Assembly: GCA_963844235.1 (NCBI GenBank)
Contig: CAWJNF010000004.1
Location: 868,001-932,000 of the forward strand
Source: CAWJNF01 sp963844235
GTDB taxonomy: Bacteria; Actinomycetota; Thermoleophilia; Gaiellales; Gaiellaceae
Reading direction: 5' to 3'
Length of the DNA stretch: 64,000 bases
The translations under genes were made by a program, and so were the position numbers. The notes beneath the pieces were generated by a model. The model ran no database searches, was not told the DNA's origin, and saw only the letters and a program-made list of their open reading frames with translations. Each line of letters starts with the position of its first letter. Within the stretch, counting starts at the first letter, position 1. Shown here in pieces: positions 8,146-16,574 of this stretch.

Positions 8146-10427
8146 CGGTCGCCTCCTCTGCTCGCAGTCCAGACCCGCTCAGCGGTCATCGGCAGCTCAC
8201 GTACCTGCGACCCGATCACCTTGGCGATCCCGTTCGCGATCGCGCCCGGTGTCGCCACGCAGGGCGGCTCGCCGATGCCCTTGGAACCCTTCGGGCCCGC
8301 GTTCTCGGTCGGCGTCTGGACCCAGGCGATGTCGATCCGCGGCGCGTCGGCCGACGTCACGAGCTTGTAGTCGAGCAGGTGCGGGTTGCGCTGCCTGCCG
8401 TCCTCGTCGAACTGCGTGCCCTCGGTCAGCGCCTGGCCGATGCCCATCACGACGCCTCCGTACACCTGGCCGTTGGCGCCGATGGGGTTGAGGATCACGC
8501 CCGAGTCGTGCGCCGCCGCCACGCGCAGGACCCGCGTCACACCGGTCCCGCGGTCGACCTTCACGTGCACGGCGTGGGTGATCAGCTGCGGCGCCAGAAA
8601 CGATTCGAGCCCCAACCGGCCGACGCAGCTCTCGGCGTCGACTTCCGGCGCCTCGGGCACCGTGCCCGAGCCCTTGCCGTGGAACGTCGCGCCCGAGCCG
8701 GCCAGGTCGACGATCGTCACCGACTTTTCCGGCGCGCCCTTGACGCGCACCGCTCCCTCGGCGACCTCGAGGTCGTCGCGGGAGACCTCGAGCTCCTCGG
8801 CTGCGGCATCGAGGAGCTGCTGGCGCAGGTCCACCGCGGCCTCGATCGCCGCGCGGCCACTGTTGAAGGTCGTCTGGGAACCGCACGAGCCCATGTCCCA
8901 CGGAGCCGCGTCGGTGTCCTGGTACATGAGCGAGAAGTCCTCGGGATTCATCCCCAGCTGCTCGGCCACGAGGATGGGGAGCGCCATCACCGCGCCGGTC
9001 CCGTTCTCCTGCGCACCCGTGATGATGGTTCCGGTGCCGTCGCCGTTCAGCTTCACGTATGCGCCCGCGGCGGCGCCGAAGCACGGCCACCAGCCGCAGG
9101 CGACGCCGATCGCCTCGTCGTCGGGCAGCTCCTGGTCGTAGCCGATCAGCTCGACGGCACGTTCCAGCGTCTCCTTCATCCCGAGCTTCTCGAACTTCTG
9201 CCGCGTCGGCCCCTCGGCGCCCTCCTCGATCAGCGTCCGGCGCCGGAGCTCGACGGGATCGAGCTCGAGCGCGCGCGCGACGTCGTCCATGTGCTGCTCG
9301 ACCGCCCAGCAGACCTGCGGCGCCGTCGGGGCGCGGATCGAGCTCGACGGCTGGGTGTTCGAGTAGTTCATCGACGACTCGATGTTGACGTTCTCGATCT
9401 GGTACGGGCCACAGGCGTGCATGGCGGCCATCTGCGCGAAGAAGCCGCCCTCGCCGCAGTAGGCGCCCTTGTCGAGCACGAGCGAGCCCTTCCGCGCGAC
9501 GAGCGTGCCGTCGCGCTTGGCGCCGGTCTCGAGCTCGATCACCATGCCCTCACGGCGATGGTCGACCGCGACGAACTCCTCGCGGCGGGAGAAGACGAGC
9601 TTGACCGGCCGGCGTGCGGCACGAGCCAGGGCCGCGACATGGCCCTCGAAGTGGAAGTCGCACTTGGCGCCGAAGCCGCCGCCGAGGAGCGGGACGATGA
9701 TGCGCACGTTCGACTCGGGGATCTGAAGCGTGTGCGCGACACCGCTACGGGCCGCGTACGGCACCTGAGTGGACGTCCAGATCGTCACCTTGTCGCCGTT
9801 CCACTGGGCGATGATCGCCCGCGGCTCGATGGGAGCGCCCTGCGAGCAGTCGGCCACGTAACGGCCCTTCACGACGACGTCCGCCGTCGCCATGGCAGCG
9901 TCGGCATCGCCCTTGACGATGGTCGAGTAGCCGATCCGGTTGCCGTCGCGACCCATCGAGTCGTCGCCCTCGTCCGACTCCCAGTCGTCGTGAACGAGCG
10001 GGATACCCTCGGCAGTCGACGCTGCGAAATCGGCAACCGGCGGAAGGGGCTCGTAGTCGACCTCGACCAAAGCTGCCGCTTCTTCGGCCAGCTCGGGCGT
10101 CAGGGCCGCGACTCCCGCGACGACGTCGCCTTCCCAGATGACCTTGTCCTTCGTGAACAGCCGCCGGTCCTGCACCATGCCGCCGTACTTGACGTCGGGT
10201 ACGTCCTCGTGCGTCAGCACGGCCAGCACGCCCGGAAGCGCCCGCGCCTTGGAGGCGTCGATGCGCGTGATGCGGGCGTGCGTGTGATCCGCGTACCTGA
10301 ACTTCGCGTGCAGCTGTCCGGTGAGGCTCAGATCGGCCGTATAGCGGCCGAGGCCGGTGACCTTCTCCTTGCCGTCGGGCCGGATGAACGACTTCTCCGC
10401 CGAACGTGGCTCCTCGACCGTCGCCAC
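8142..10427 (-). CDS. Molybdenum hydroxylase, molybdopterin-binding large subunit
   Basis: 761 residues, xanthine dehydrogenase/aldehyde oxidase superfamily. It shows the small N-terminal domain (TGLGRYTADL), the molybdopterin loop LLGGGFGAKCDFH and the C-terminal KGIGEPP motif whose Glu is the catalytic base. The AYRCSFR loop of true CO dehydrogenase is absent; the equivalent stretch reads SSIRAPTAPQ, so this is not form I CoxL. The likely reaction is hydroxylation of a heterocycle or aldehyde, substrate unknown. GTG at 10427 is preceded by AAGGAGG and is preferred to longer options. First gene of the large-medium-small operon. Confidence 0.93.
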   Translation of the reverse strand: MATVEEPRSAEKSFIRPDGKEKVTGLGRYTADLSLTGQLHAKFRYADHTHARITRIDASKARALPGVLAVLTHEDVPDVKYGGMVQDRRLFTKDKVIWEGDVVAGVAALTPELAEEAAALVEVDYEPLPPVADFAASTAEGIPLVHDDWESDEGDDSMGRDGNRIGYSTIVKGDADAAMATADVVVKGRYVADCSQGAPIEPRAIIAQWNGDKVTIWTSTQVPYAARSGVAHTLQIPESNVRIIVPLLGGGFGAKCDFHFEGHVAALARAARRPVKLVFSRREEFVAVDHRREGMVIELETGAKRDGTLVARKGSLVLDKGAYCGEGGFFAQMAAMHACGPYQIENVNIESSMNYSNTQPSSSIRAPTAPQVCWAVEQHMDDVARALELDPVELRRRTLIEEGAEGPTRQKFEKLGMKETLERAVELIGYDQELPDDEAIGVACGWWPCFGAAAGAYVKLNGDGTGTIITGAQENGTGAVMALPILVAEQLGMNPEDFSLMYQDTDAAPWDMGSCGSQTTFNSGRAAIEAAVDLRQQLLDAAAEELEVSRDDLEVAEGAVRVKGAPEKSVTIVDLAGSGATFHGKGSGTVPEAPEVDAESCVGRLGLESFLAPQLITHAVHVKVDRGTGVTRVLRVAAAHDSGVILNPIGANGQVYGGVVMGIGQALTEGTQFDEDGRQRNPHLLDYKLVTSADAPRIDIAWVQTPTENAGPKGSKGIGEPPCVATPGAIANGIAKVIGSQVRELPMTAERVWTASRGGDR

Positions 10428-10629
10428 TGTCGCGCCTCCTTCGTCGAGTTCTGTGCGGGCGATGGTACCGCGCGGCGGCGGGGCGGGGCCCGATCTGCGG
10501 GCCGTAGCCCCACCTACGATCGGGCTACCGCAGCCCGCGCGGCACAATGAGCTGCGTGATCGGAGATCTCACCGAGGGCCTCGGCCGTATGGGAATGGTG
10601 TGGCCGTCGGTCGTGGAACAAGAGGCGCG

Positions 10630-11202
10630 ATGAGCCGGCGCTCGCTGTTCGTGGCCGCCGGGGCCGCCGCCGTCGCCGGGATCGTCGCGGCCGGCGTCGT
10701 CCTTGCCGGCGGTCGCGACGAGGGTACTGCCCCGGTCGCGGTGGACAGCGATCTGCCCGCGGTCGGCTCGGTCGAGCAGGAGAACCGCGCCGGCGTCGTC
10801 GAGGCCAGCGGCGTCGACCCGATCACCGGCGGCCAGGTCAGTCTCGCCGACTACCAGGGCAAGCCTGTCGTCCTGAACTTCTGGGCGTCCTGGTGCGCGC
10901 CGTGCCGTGAGGAGCTTCCTGCTCTGATCGAGCTCGCCGAGCGTCACCCCGAGGTGGCGCTCGTAGGCGTCAACTACCAGGATGCCGCCGGCGACGCCCG
11001 TGCTCTCCACCAGGAGATCGGCTGGACGTGGCCGAGCATCGGCGATCCCCAGGGCAAGCTGGGCGGCGAGCTCGGGCTACAGGGCATGCCGACGACCTTC
11101 TTCCTCGACGCCGAGCACCGGATCGTCGCGATCGTGCTCGGGGGCACCGACCTGGCGGGCTTCGAGGAGGGGGTCGAGCTGATCGCGCCCGCGGCCACGT
11201 GA
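10630..11202 (+). CDS. Membrane-anchored thioredoxin-like protein (TlpA/ResA/CcmG type)
   Basis: 190 residues. There is an N-terminal signal anchor (about 5-27) and then a TlpA-like thioredoxin fold with WASWCAPC (Cys89 and Cys92) and the cis-proline segment GMPTTFFLD. Such proteins reduce apocytochrome c cysteines or other extracytoplasmic disulfides. The stop overlaps the start of the ccdA-type gene (GTGA), so electron supply and thioredoxin are made together. ATG 10630 follows a GAGGCG that could serve as a weak ribosome site. Confidence 0.92.
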   Translation: MSRRSLFVAAGAAAVAGIVAAGVVLAGGRDEGTAPVAVDSDLPAVGSVEQENRAGVVEASGVDPITGGQVSLADYQGKPVVLNFWASWCAPCREELPALIELAERHPEVALVGVNYQDAAGDARALHQEIGWTWPSIGDPQGKLGGELGLQGMPTTFFLDAEHRIVAIVLGGTDLAGFEEGVELIAPAAT

Positions 11203-11927
11203 TCGCCGCCGCCGACATCGAGCTCGGCCCGGCGGGCCTCGCGATCGCCTTCGCCGCCGGCTTCATCTCGTTCGTCTCTCCCTGCGTGCTGCCGCTCGTG
11301 CCCGGCTACCTCTCGTTCGTCTCCGGCGTCAGCTTCGACGAGCTCGGCGCGCGGCCGCGACGCGTCACGGCCATGACGGGCGCCTTCGTGCTGGGCTTCA
11401 CGCTGATGTTCGTGCTGCTAGGCGCAGGTGTCGGTTGGTTCGGCAACGCGATCCTCGAGAACCGCCGGACGCTCGAGATCGTGGCGGGCGCGTTCGTGAT
11501 CGCCATGGGAATCGTGCTGGCCGGGCTCCCTCTGCCGCGGTTGCTGGCAGCGGAGCGCCGACTCCACGTCCGCGGCGGCGGCGGCCTGGTCGCCGCCGGG
11601 GTCGCGGGCATTGCGTTCGCGATCGGCTGGTCGCCCTGCATCGGCCCGACGCTCGGAGCGATCCTCACGCTCTCGCTCGGCAGCTCCGGCGCCACGGACG
11701 GCGCCATCCTGCTCGCCGCCTACTCGCTCGGGCTCGGCGTCCCGTTCCTGCTCTTCGGGCTGGCCTTCACGCAGAGTCTCGGCCTCGTAGGCTGGACGCG
11801 CCGGAACTGGCGCGTCGTCTCGGTTGCCTCCGCCGTCCTGCTCGTGACCATGGGCGTGCTTCTCATCACGGGCGACCTCGTCCGCTACACAACCCGGCTC
11901 GCCCGCTTTACCGGCTGGCAGATCTGA
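11199..11927 (+). CDS. ccdA: CcdA-type cytochrome c biogenesis / thiol electron transporter
   Basis: 242 residues with about six membrane helices. The two redox cysteines are in ISFVSPCVLP (Cys29, helix 1) and GWSPCIGPT (Cys147, helix 4), the CcdA/DsbD beta-domain signature. It carries electrons from cytoplasmic thioredoxin across the membrane to the thioredoxin-like partner encoded upstream. GTG start within the upstream stop. No other cytochrome c maturation genes (resB, resC) follow in this window. Confidence 0.93.
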   Translation: MIAAADIELGPAGLAIAFAAGFISFVSPCVLPLVPGYLSFVSGVSFDELGARPRRVTAMTGAFVLGFTLMFVLLGAGVGWFGNAILENRRTLEIVAGAFVIAMGIVLAGLPLPRLLAAERRLHVRGGGGLVAAGVAGIAFAIGWSPCIGPTLGAILTLSLGSSGATDGAILLAAYSLGLGVPFLLFGLAFTQSLGLVGWTRRNWRVVSVASAVLLVTMGVLLITGDLVRYTTRLARFTGWQI

Positions 11928-11960
11928 GGCCGCCCGGTGCGCGGGCCGGCGCCTCGCGGA

Positions 11961-13499
11961 TCAGTGCCGGAAGTGCCTGCGACCCGTGAAGACCATGGCC
12001 GCGCCGGCCTGCTCGACGGCCGCGACGACCTCGTCGTCCCGCTTCGAGCCTCCCGGCTGGACGACCGCCGCGATCCCCGTCTCGAGCGCGACCCGCGGGC
12101 CGTCGGCGAACGGGAAGAACGCGTCGGAGGCGAGCACCGCGCCGCGCAGATCGTGACCGTGCTCGCGCGCCTTCTCGACGGCGATCCGAACGGCGTCGAC
12201 CCGGCTCATCTGGCCCGCGCCGACGCCGATCGTCGCCATGTCCTTTGCGATCACGATCGCGTTCGACGTCACGTGTCGGACCGTCCGCCACGCGAGCAGC
12301 AAGTCGCCCCACGTCGGCTCGTCCGGCGCGGTCGCGGTCACGACCGTCATCTCGCCGCGCCCGTCGAGATCGGCGTCGGCGTCCTGCACGAGCATCCCGC
12401 CCAGCACCCGCCGGTAATCGCGTTCGCCGGCGCCACCGCGGCGCTCCTCGTTGACGAGGATGCGCACGGCCTCCTTGCGCCGTAGGACCTCGAGGCCGTC
12501 GTCCGCGTAGCCGGGCGCAAGCAGCACCTCGACGAACTGCGCCGCGAGCTGCTCCGCCAGCTCGGTATGCACGGGGCGGTTCAGCGCGACGATGCCACCG
12601 TAGGCCGAGACGGGATCGCACGCGAGCGCTCGCTCGTAGGCCTCGTCGATCGTCGAACCGAGCGCGCAGCCGCACGGATTCGCGTGCTTGACGATGACGC
12701 ACGCAGGGACGGCGAACTCCTCGACGAGGGAGCGTGCGGCCCAGAGATCGTTGAGGTTGTTGTAGGAGAGCTCGCGGCCGGAGAGCTGGCTTACTCGCGA
12801 GAGGAGGTGCCGGCGGGCGCCGGCCTCGCTGTAGTAGGCCGCGCGCTGGTGCGGGTTCTCGCCGTAGGCGAGCTCGCGCTCTCTCGAGAGCGAAAGCGCG
12901 ATCCGCGGCGGGAAGCTCTCGCGCTCGGCGAACCAGGTCGCGATCGAGGCCTCGTAGGCCGCCGTGGTCGCGAACGCCTCGGCGGCAAGTGCCCGCCGCG
13001 TCTGGAGCGTCAGGTCACCGCGCCGCTCGAGCTCGGCCAGGACCGGGCCGTACTGCGCGGGCGAGCAGACCGGAACCACGTAGGGGAAGTTCTTCGCCGC
13101 CGCGCGCAGGAGCGCCGGCCCCCCGATGTCGATCATCTCGACGGCCTCCTCTTCGCGCGTGTCCTTGCGCCCGGCGACCGAATCGAAGGGGTAGAGGTTC
13201 ACGCAGACGAGGTCGATGGGCTCGATGTCGCGCTCAGCGAGCGCCGCCATGTCGTCCGGCCGATCCCGACGGGCCAGGATGCCCGCATGGACGCGCGGGT
13301 GGAGCGTCTTCACGCGACCGCCGAGCAGCTCGGGGAACTCCGTGAGCTCGTCGACCCGCCGCAGGTCGACGCCGACCTCGGCCAGCCGTGACGCCGTGCC
13401 GCCGCTCGCAAGCAGCTCGGTGCCGAGGCCGGCAAGCCCTCGCGCGAAGTCCTCGAGGCCGGCCTTGTCGTAGACGGAGAGAAGAGCGCGGCCGATCAC
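11961..13499 (-). CDS. purH: Bifunctional AICAR formyltransferase/IMP cyclohydrolase
   Basis: 512 residues, the usual PurH length. The N-terminal IMP cyclohydrolase (MGS-like) domain shows LLSVYDKAGLEDFARGL, SGGTA and GRVKTLHPRVHAGIL. The C-terminal AICAR transformylase domain has IVKHANPCGCA and ends FTGRRHFRH. It catalyses the last two steps of IMP synthesis. The GTG start at 13499 overlaps the purN stop by four bases. Part of the minus-strand operon purM-purN-purH. Confidence 0.97.
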   Translation of the reverse strand: MIGRALLSVYDKAGLEDFARGLAGLGTELLASGGTASRLAEVGVDLRRVDELTEFPELLGGRVKTLHPRVHAGILARRDRPDDMAALAERDIEPIDLVCVNLYPFDSVAGRKDTREEEAVEMIDIGGPALLRAAAKNFPYVVPVCSPAQYGPVLAELERRGDLTLQTRRALAAEAFATTAAYEASIATWFAERESFPPRIALSLSRERELAYGENPHQRAAYYSEAGARRHLLSRVSQLSGRELSYNNLNDLWAARSLVEEFAVPACVIVKHANPCGCALGSTIDEAYERALACDPVSAYGGIVALNRPVHTELAEQLAAQFVEVLLAPGYADDGLEVLRRKEAVRILVNEERRGGAGERDYRRVLGGMLVQDADADLDGRGEMTVVTATAPDEPTWGDLLLAWRTVRHVTSNAIVIAKDMATIGVGAGQMSRVDAVRIAVEKAREHGHDLRGAVLASDAFFPFADGPRVALETGIAAVVQPGGSKRDDEVVAAVEQAGAAMVFTGRRHFRH

Positions 13500-14056
13500 G
13501 AAGGCGAATCTACAACGTCCGCGAGCAGACGCCTAGCCACCGCCGGAAGCAATCGGTGCTCGACCGCATGCAGCCGCGCGAGCAGCGTTGCCTCAGTGTC
13601 ACCGGTAAGGATCGCAACCCGTTCCTGGGCGAGGGCCGGCCCGGTGTCGAGCCCCCCGTCGACCAGGTGAACGGTCACGCCCGTCTCGGAGGCGCCGGCG
13701 GCGAGCGCGGCCCCCACCGCGCCAATTCCGGGAAAGGCCGGCAACAACGAGGGGTGGACGTTGATGACGCGGCCGGGAAAATGCGCCAGAAAGGCGTCCG
13801 TGAGCAGGTGCATGTAGCCGGCACAGACGACGAGCTTGACGCCGTGCCGTTCGAGCCAGGCGGCCATCGCGAGGTCGCGATCGTGGCGGCCCGGGTAGTC
13901 ATCGAGGCTGAAGACCCCGTGTGGGATGGCGGCCGCTTCGGCCCGCTCGAGCGCGAGCACCCCGTCGACGTTCGAGGCGACGGCCGCGATCGGCAGGCCG
14001 TCGTCGATCAGAGCCTGCAGGTTCGTGCCCGAGCCCGAGACGAGGACGCCGATCAC
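13496..14056 (-). CDS. purN: Phosphoribosylglycinamide formyltransferase
   Basis: 186 residues. It begins MIGVLVSGSGTNLQALIDD (phosphate-binding loop). The catalytic region has INVHPSLLPAFPG (Asn and His) and a conserved Asp in VDGGLDTGP. It transfers formyl from 10-formyl-THF to GAR. GTG start, one base after the purM stop. Middle gene of purMNH. Confidence 0.96.
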   Translation of the reverse strand: MIGVLVSGSGTNLQALIDDGLPIAAVASNVDGVLALERAEAAAIPHGVFSLDDYPGRHDRDLAMAAWLERHGVKLVVCAGYMHLLTDAFLAHFPGRVINVHPSLLPAFPGIGAVGAALAAGASETGVTVHLVDGGLDTGPALAQERVAILTGDTEATLLARLHAVEHRLLPAVARRLLADVVDSPS

Positions 14057-14057
14057 C

Positions 14058-15014
14058 TCAGTGGTCGGCGAATACGACGCCGTCGATCCCGGCCTCCACG
14101 CGACCGATGGCGGGTAGCCCGGATTGCACGGCCTCGTCGGCCCGCACGACCGCGCAGTAGCCGATGCCCAGGTTGAAGACGCGCCGCTGCTCGTCCTCGG
14201 CCACGCCCTGAGCGTCGAGCCAGGCGAACACCGGAGGCCGCATCCAGCTCGCGGGATCGACGACGGCGCCGAGACCGGCAGGGAGCGCGCGCGCGAGGTT
14301 GCCGGGTATACCGCCGCCCGTGATGTGAGCGAGGGCCAGTACCTCGCACCGCGCGCGCAGCGAGCGCACGTCGTCGAGGTAGCAATGTGTGGGCGCGAGC
14401 AGGAGGTCCGCGTCGTACTCGTCGTCCCCGCGGAGCAGCGACCTCACGAGCGAGAACCCGTTCGCGTGGAGGCCCGAGGAGGCGAGACCGAGCACGGCGT
14501 CTCCCGCCCCGACGCGCGAGCCGTCGATCAGCCGGTCGCGCTCGACCAGTCCGACGCACGTGCCTGCGAAGTCGATCTCCGCCTCACGGTAGACGCCCGG
14601 CATCTCGGCGCTCTCACCACCCAGGATCGCGCACCCGGCAGCCCGGCAGACATCCGCGGCGCCCTCCACGAGCTCCACGATCTGGCCCAGGTCGAGGCGG
14701 TGCGCGGCTGCGTAGTCGAGGAAGAACAGCGGCTCCGCCCCCGTCGTCAGCACGTCGTTGATGCAGTGGGCCGCCAGATCGGCGCCGCAGTCGCGCAGGC
14801 GGCCGGCCTCCCGGGCGAGCACGAGCTTCGTACCCACGCCGTCGGTGGAGGCGGCAAGCAGCCGCCGCTCGTCGAGCGCAAAGAGGCCGGCGAAGCCTCC
14901 GACGTGCCCCACAACCCCCGCCGTCCGCGTCGACTCGAGGGCGCCTCGAAGCCGCTCCACGACCTCCTCGGCCTTCCCAAGAGAGACTCCGGCACGCTCG
15001 TACGTGTGCTCCAC
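14058..15014 (-). CDS. purM: Phosphoribosylformylglycinamidine cyclo-ligase
   Basis: 318 residues of the PurM/ThiL/SelD ATP-binding fold. It shows STDGVGTKLVLA, CINDVLTTGAEPLFFLDY, GGESAEMPGVY and HITGGGIPGNLARALP. It makes aminoimidazole ribonucleotide. GTG start at 15014 at the head of the purMNH operon. It is slightly shorter than the Escherichia coli protein, mainly at the ends. Confidence 0.96.
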   Translation of the reverse strand: MEHTYERAGVSLGKAEEVVERLRGALESTRTAGVVGHVGGFAGLFALDERRLLAASTDGVGTKLVLAREAGRLRDCGADLAAHCINDVLTTGAEPLFFLDYAAAHRLDLGQIVELVEGAADVCRAAGCAILGGESAEMPGVYREAEIDFAGTCVGLVERDRLIDGSRVGAGDAVLGLASSGLHANGFSLVRSLLRGDDEYDADLLLAPTHCYLDDVRSLRARCEVLALAHITGGGIPGNLARALPAGLGAVVDPASWMRPPVFAWLDAQGVAEDEQRRVFNLGIGYCAVVRADEAVQSGLPAIGRVEAGIDGVVFADH

Positions 15015-15107
15015 GCCTCTCCGATCCTATCCGCGCATCTGGACGCGCCGTACAATGCCGCCGCGTGCGAGGTGTGGCGCGCGGCGGACCCTTTCGACCT
15101 CCTGTCC

Positions 15108-16565
15108 ATGCTCACCGTCCAGGACATCGTCTCGCTTCCTGCCCTGCGTCTCCGGGTCGCGGCGGGCGCCGCGGGCCTCCCGAACGACGTCCGCTGGCTC
15201 CACGCCTCCGAGCTCGCCGACCCGACGCCGTGGCTCGAAGGCGGCGAGCTCCTCCTGTCGACCGGGCTCGGGATCGGCTCCGACGCGACCGAGCAAAGCG
15301 CCTACATCGGCCGGCTCGCCGGTCACCGGCTGGCCGGGCTGGGCTTCGGGCTCGGGTTCGGCCACGAGACGGTGCCGACGCCGCTCGTCGAGGAGGCCGA
15401 CCGCCAGAGCTTCCCGATCTTCGAGGTGCCGTACGAGGTGCCGTTCATCGCCATCTCGAAGGCCGTCTTCAGCCACCTGGCGAGCGAGCAGCTCGAGCTC
15501 GTCACACAGGCCCTCGAGGTACACGAACGGCTCGCGCAGGCAGTGACGCACGGTCGCGGCGCCGAGAGCCTGCTGGCCGTCGTGGCGAGCCATCTCGGGT
15601 GCAGCCTCGCACTGGTGGACGAGAGCGGACGCGTTCTGGTGGAGCGGCACGCACGACGGCGCGTCGGCTTCGAGAACGCGCTCGAGCTGCCGGTCGTGGC
15701 GGACGACGAGCTGGCGGTGCTGCGTGCGGCACGCGCGGCAGGCGAGTTCGGCGAGTACGACCGCCTGGTGCTGCACCACGCTCAGACGGCGCTCGCCTTC
15801 GAGCTCTCCAGGCGCCACGCGGTCTCCGCGGCGGAGCTCCGTCTCGCGGGCGACCTCCTCGACGACCTCGAACACGAACGCCTCGACGATCGCGAGGCAG
15901 GCCGGCGGATGGCGGCGTTCGGGCTCGAGCCCGGACGGCAGCACGCGACCCTGGTCGGGATTCCTCGCGACGGTCGCGCCGGGGGCCAGGTCCGGGCGGC
16001 CGTCGCGCGAGAGCTCGACCGGAGGGCGATCCGCTATCTCTCGACCGTTCGACGAGACCGGGCGGCCTTCCTGATCGAGATCGCCGACGAAGAGGCTGCG
16101 TTGACACTTGCCCGAGAGCTGATCGAGCTCGAGCCGGGGACGCGCGTCGGCGTCGGCCGGCCGGCGCAGGGGCGGGCGCTGGGCCGTAGCCTGCTCGAGG
16201 CGCGCGCCGCGCTCGGCGCGGCCAGCGCAAGCGTAGTCTCGTACCGGGATCTCGGCTCGCTGGAGCTGCTGCTGAGCCTTCCAGATGCAGCCCTCGAGGC
16301 GTTCGTCGACCGCGTCCTTGGCCCGGCTGCTCCGAACGCGTGGCTCACGGAGTCCCTGGCCGCCCTGCTCGAGTCGGGCTGCCGCTGGAGCGAGGCCGCC
16401 GAGCGGCTCGGCGTCCACCGACACACGCTGCGCTACCGCATGGAGCGGCTTCGCGAGCAGACGGGACGCCATCCGGACGACCCCGAGCAGCGCATGGAGC
16501 TCTGGCTCGCAGTCAAGGCGACGCAGGCCCTCGCCTCGAGGCGTGAGCCCGAGCCGGTCGGCTGA
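15108..16565 (+). CDS. PucR-family transcriptional regulator
   Basis: 485 residues. The N-terminal PucR sensor domain (MLTVQDIVSLPALRLRVAAG, then WLEGGELLLSTGLGI), a middle GGDEF-like or GAF-like region, and a C-terminal helix-turn-helix of the HTH_30 type (WSEAAERLGVHRHTLRYRME). Bacillus PucR controls purine catabolism; relatives in actinomycetes sit beside amine, urate or polyamine catabolic genes, in keeping with the nitrogen-compound genes that follow. ATG 15108 is chosen by homology; a GTG at 15072 is a possible alternative. Divergent from purM, convergent with the flavoprotein at 16575. Confidence 0.88.
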   Translation: MLTVQDIVSLPALRLRVAAGAAGLPNDVRWLHASELADPTPWLEGGELLLSTGLGIGSDATEQSAYIGRLAGHRLAGLGFGLGFGHETVPTPLVEEADRQSFPIFEVPYEVPFIAISKAVFSHLASEQLELVTQALEVHERLAQAVTHGRGAESLLAVVASHLGCSLALVDESGRVLVERHARRRVGFENALELPVVADDELAVLRAARAAGEFGEYDRLVLHHAQTALAFELSRRHAVSAAELRLAGDLLDDLEHERLDDREAGRRMAAFGLEPGRQHATLVGIPRDGRAGGQVRAAVARELDRRAIRYLSTVRRDRAAFLIEIADEEAALTLARELIELEPGTRVGVGRPAQGRALGRSLLEARAALGAASASVVSYRDLGSLELLLSLPDAALEAFVDRVLGPAAPNAWLTESLAALLESGCRWSEAAERLGVHRHTLRYRMERLREQTGRHPDDPEQRMELWLAVKATQALASRREPEPVG

Positions 16566-16574
16566 GCCCGCCGC

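Noticed and set aside
8142..10427. Aerobic CO dehydrogenase large subunit (CoxL form I)
   Set aside because: The AYRCSFR active-site loop is absent and replaced by SSIRAPTAPQ, so a generic Mo-hydroxylase call is safer.
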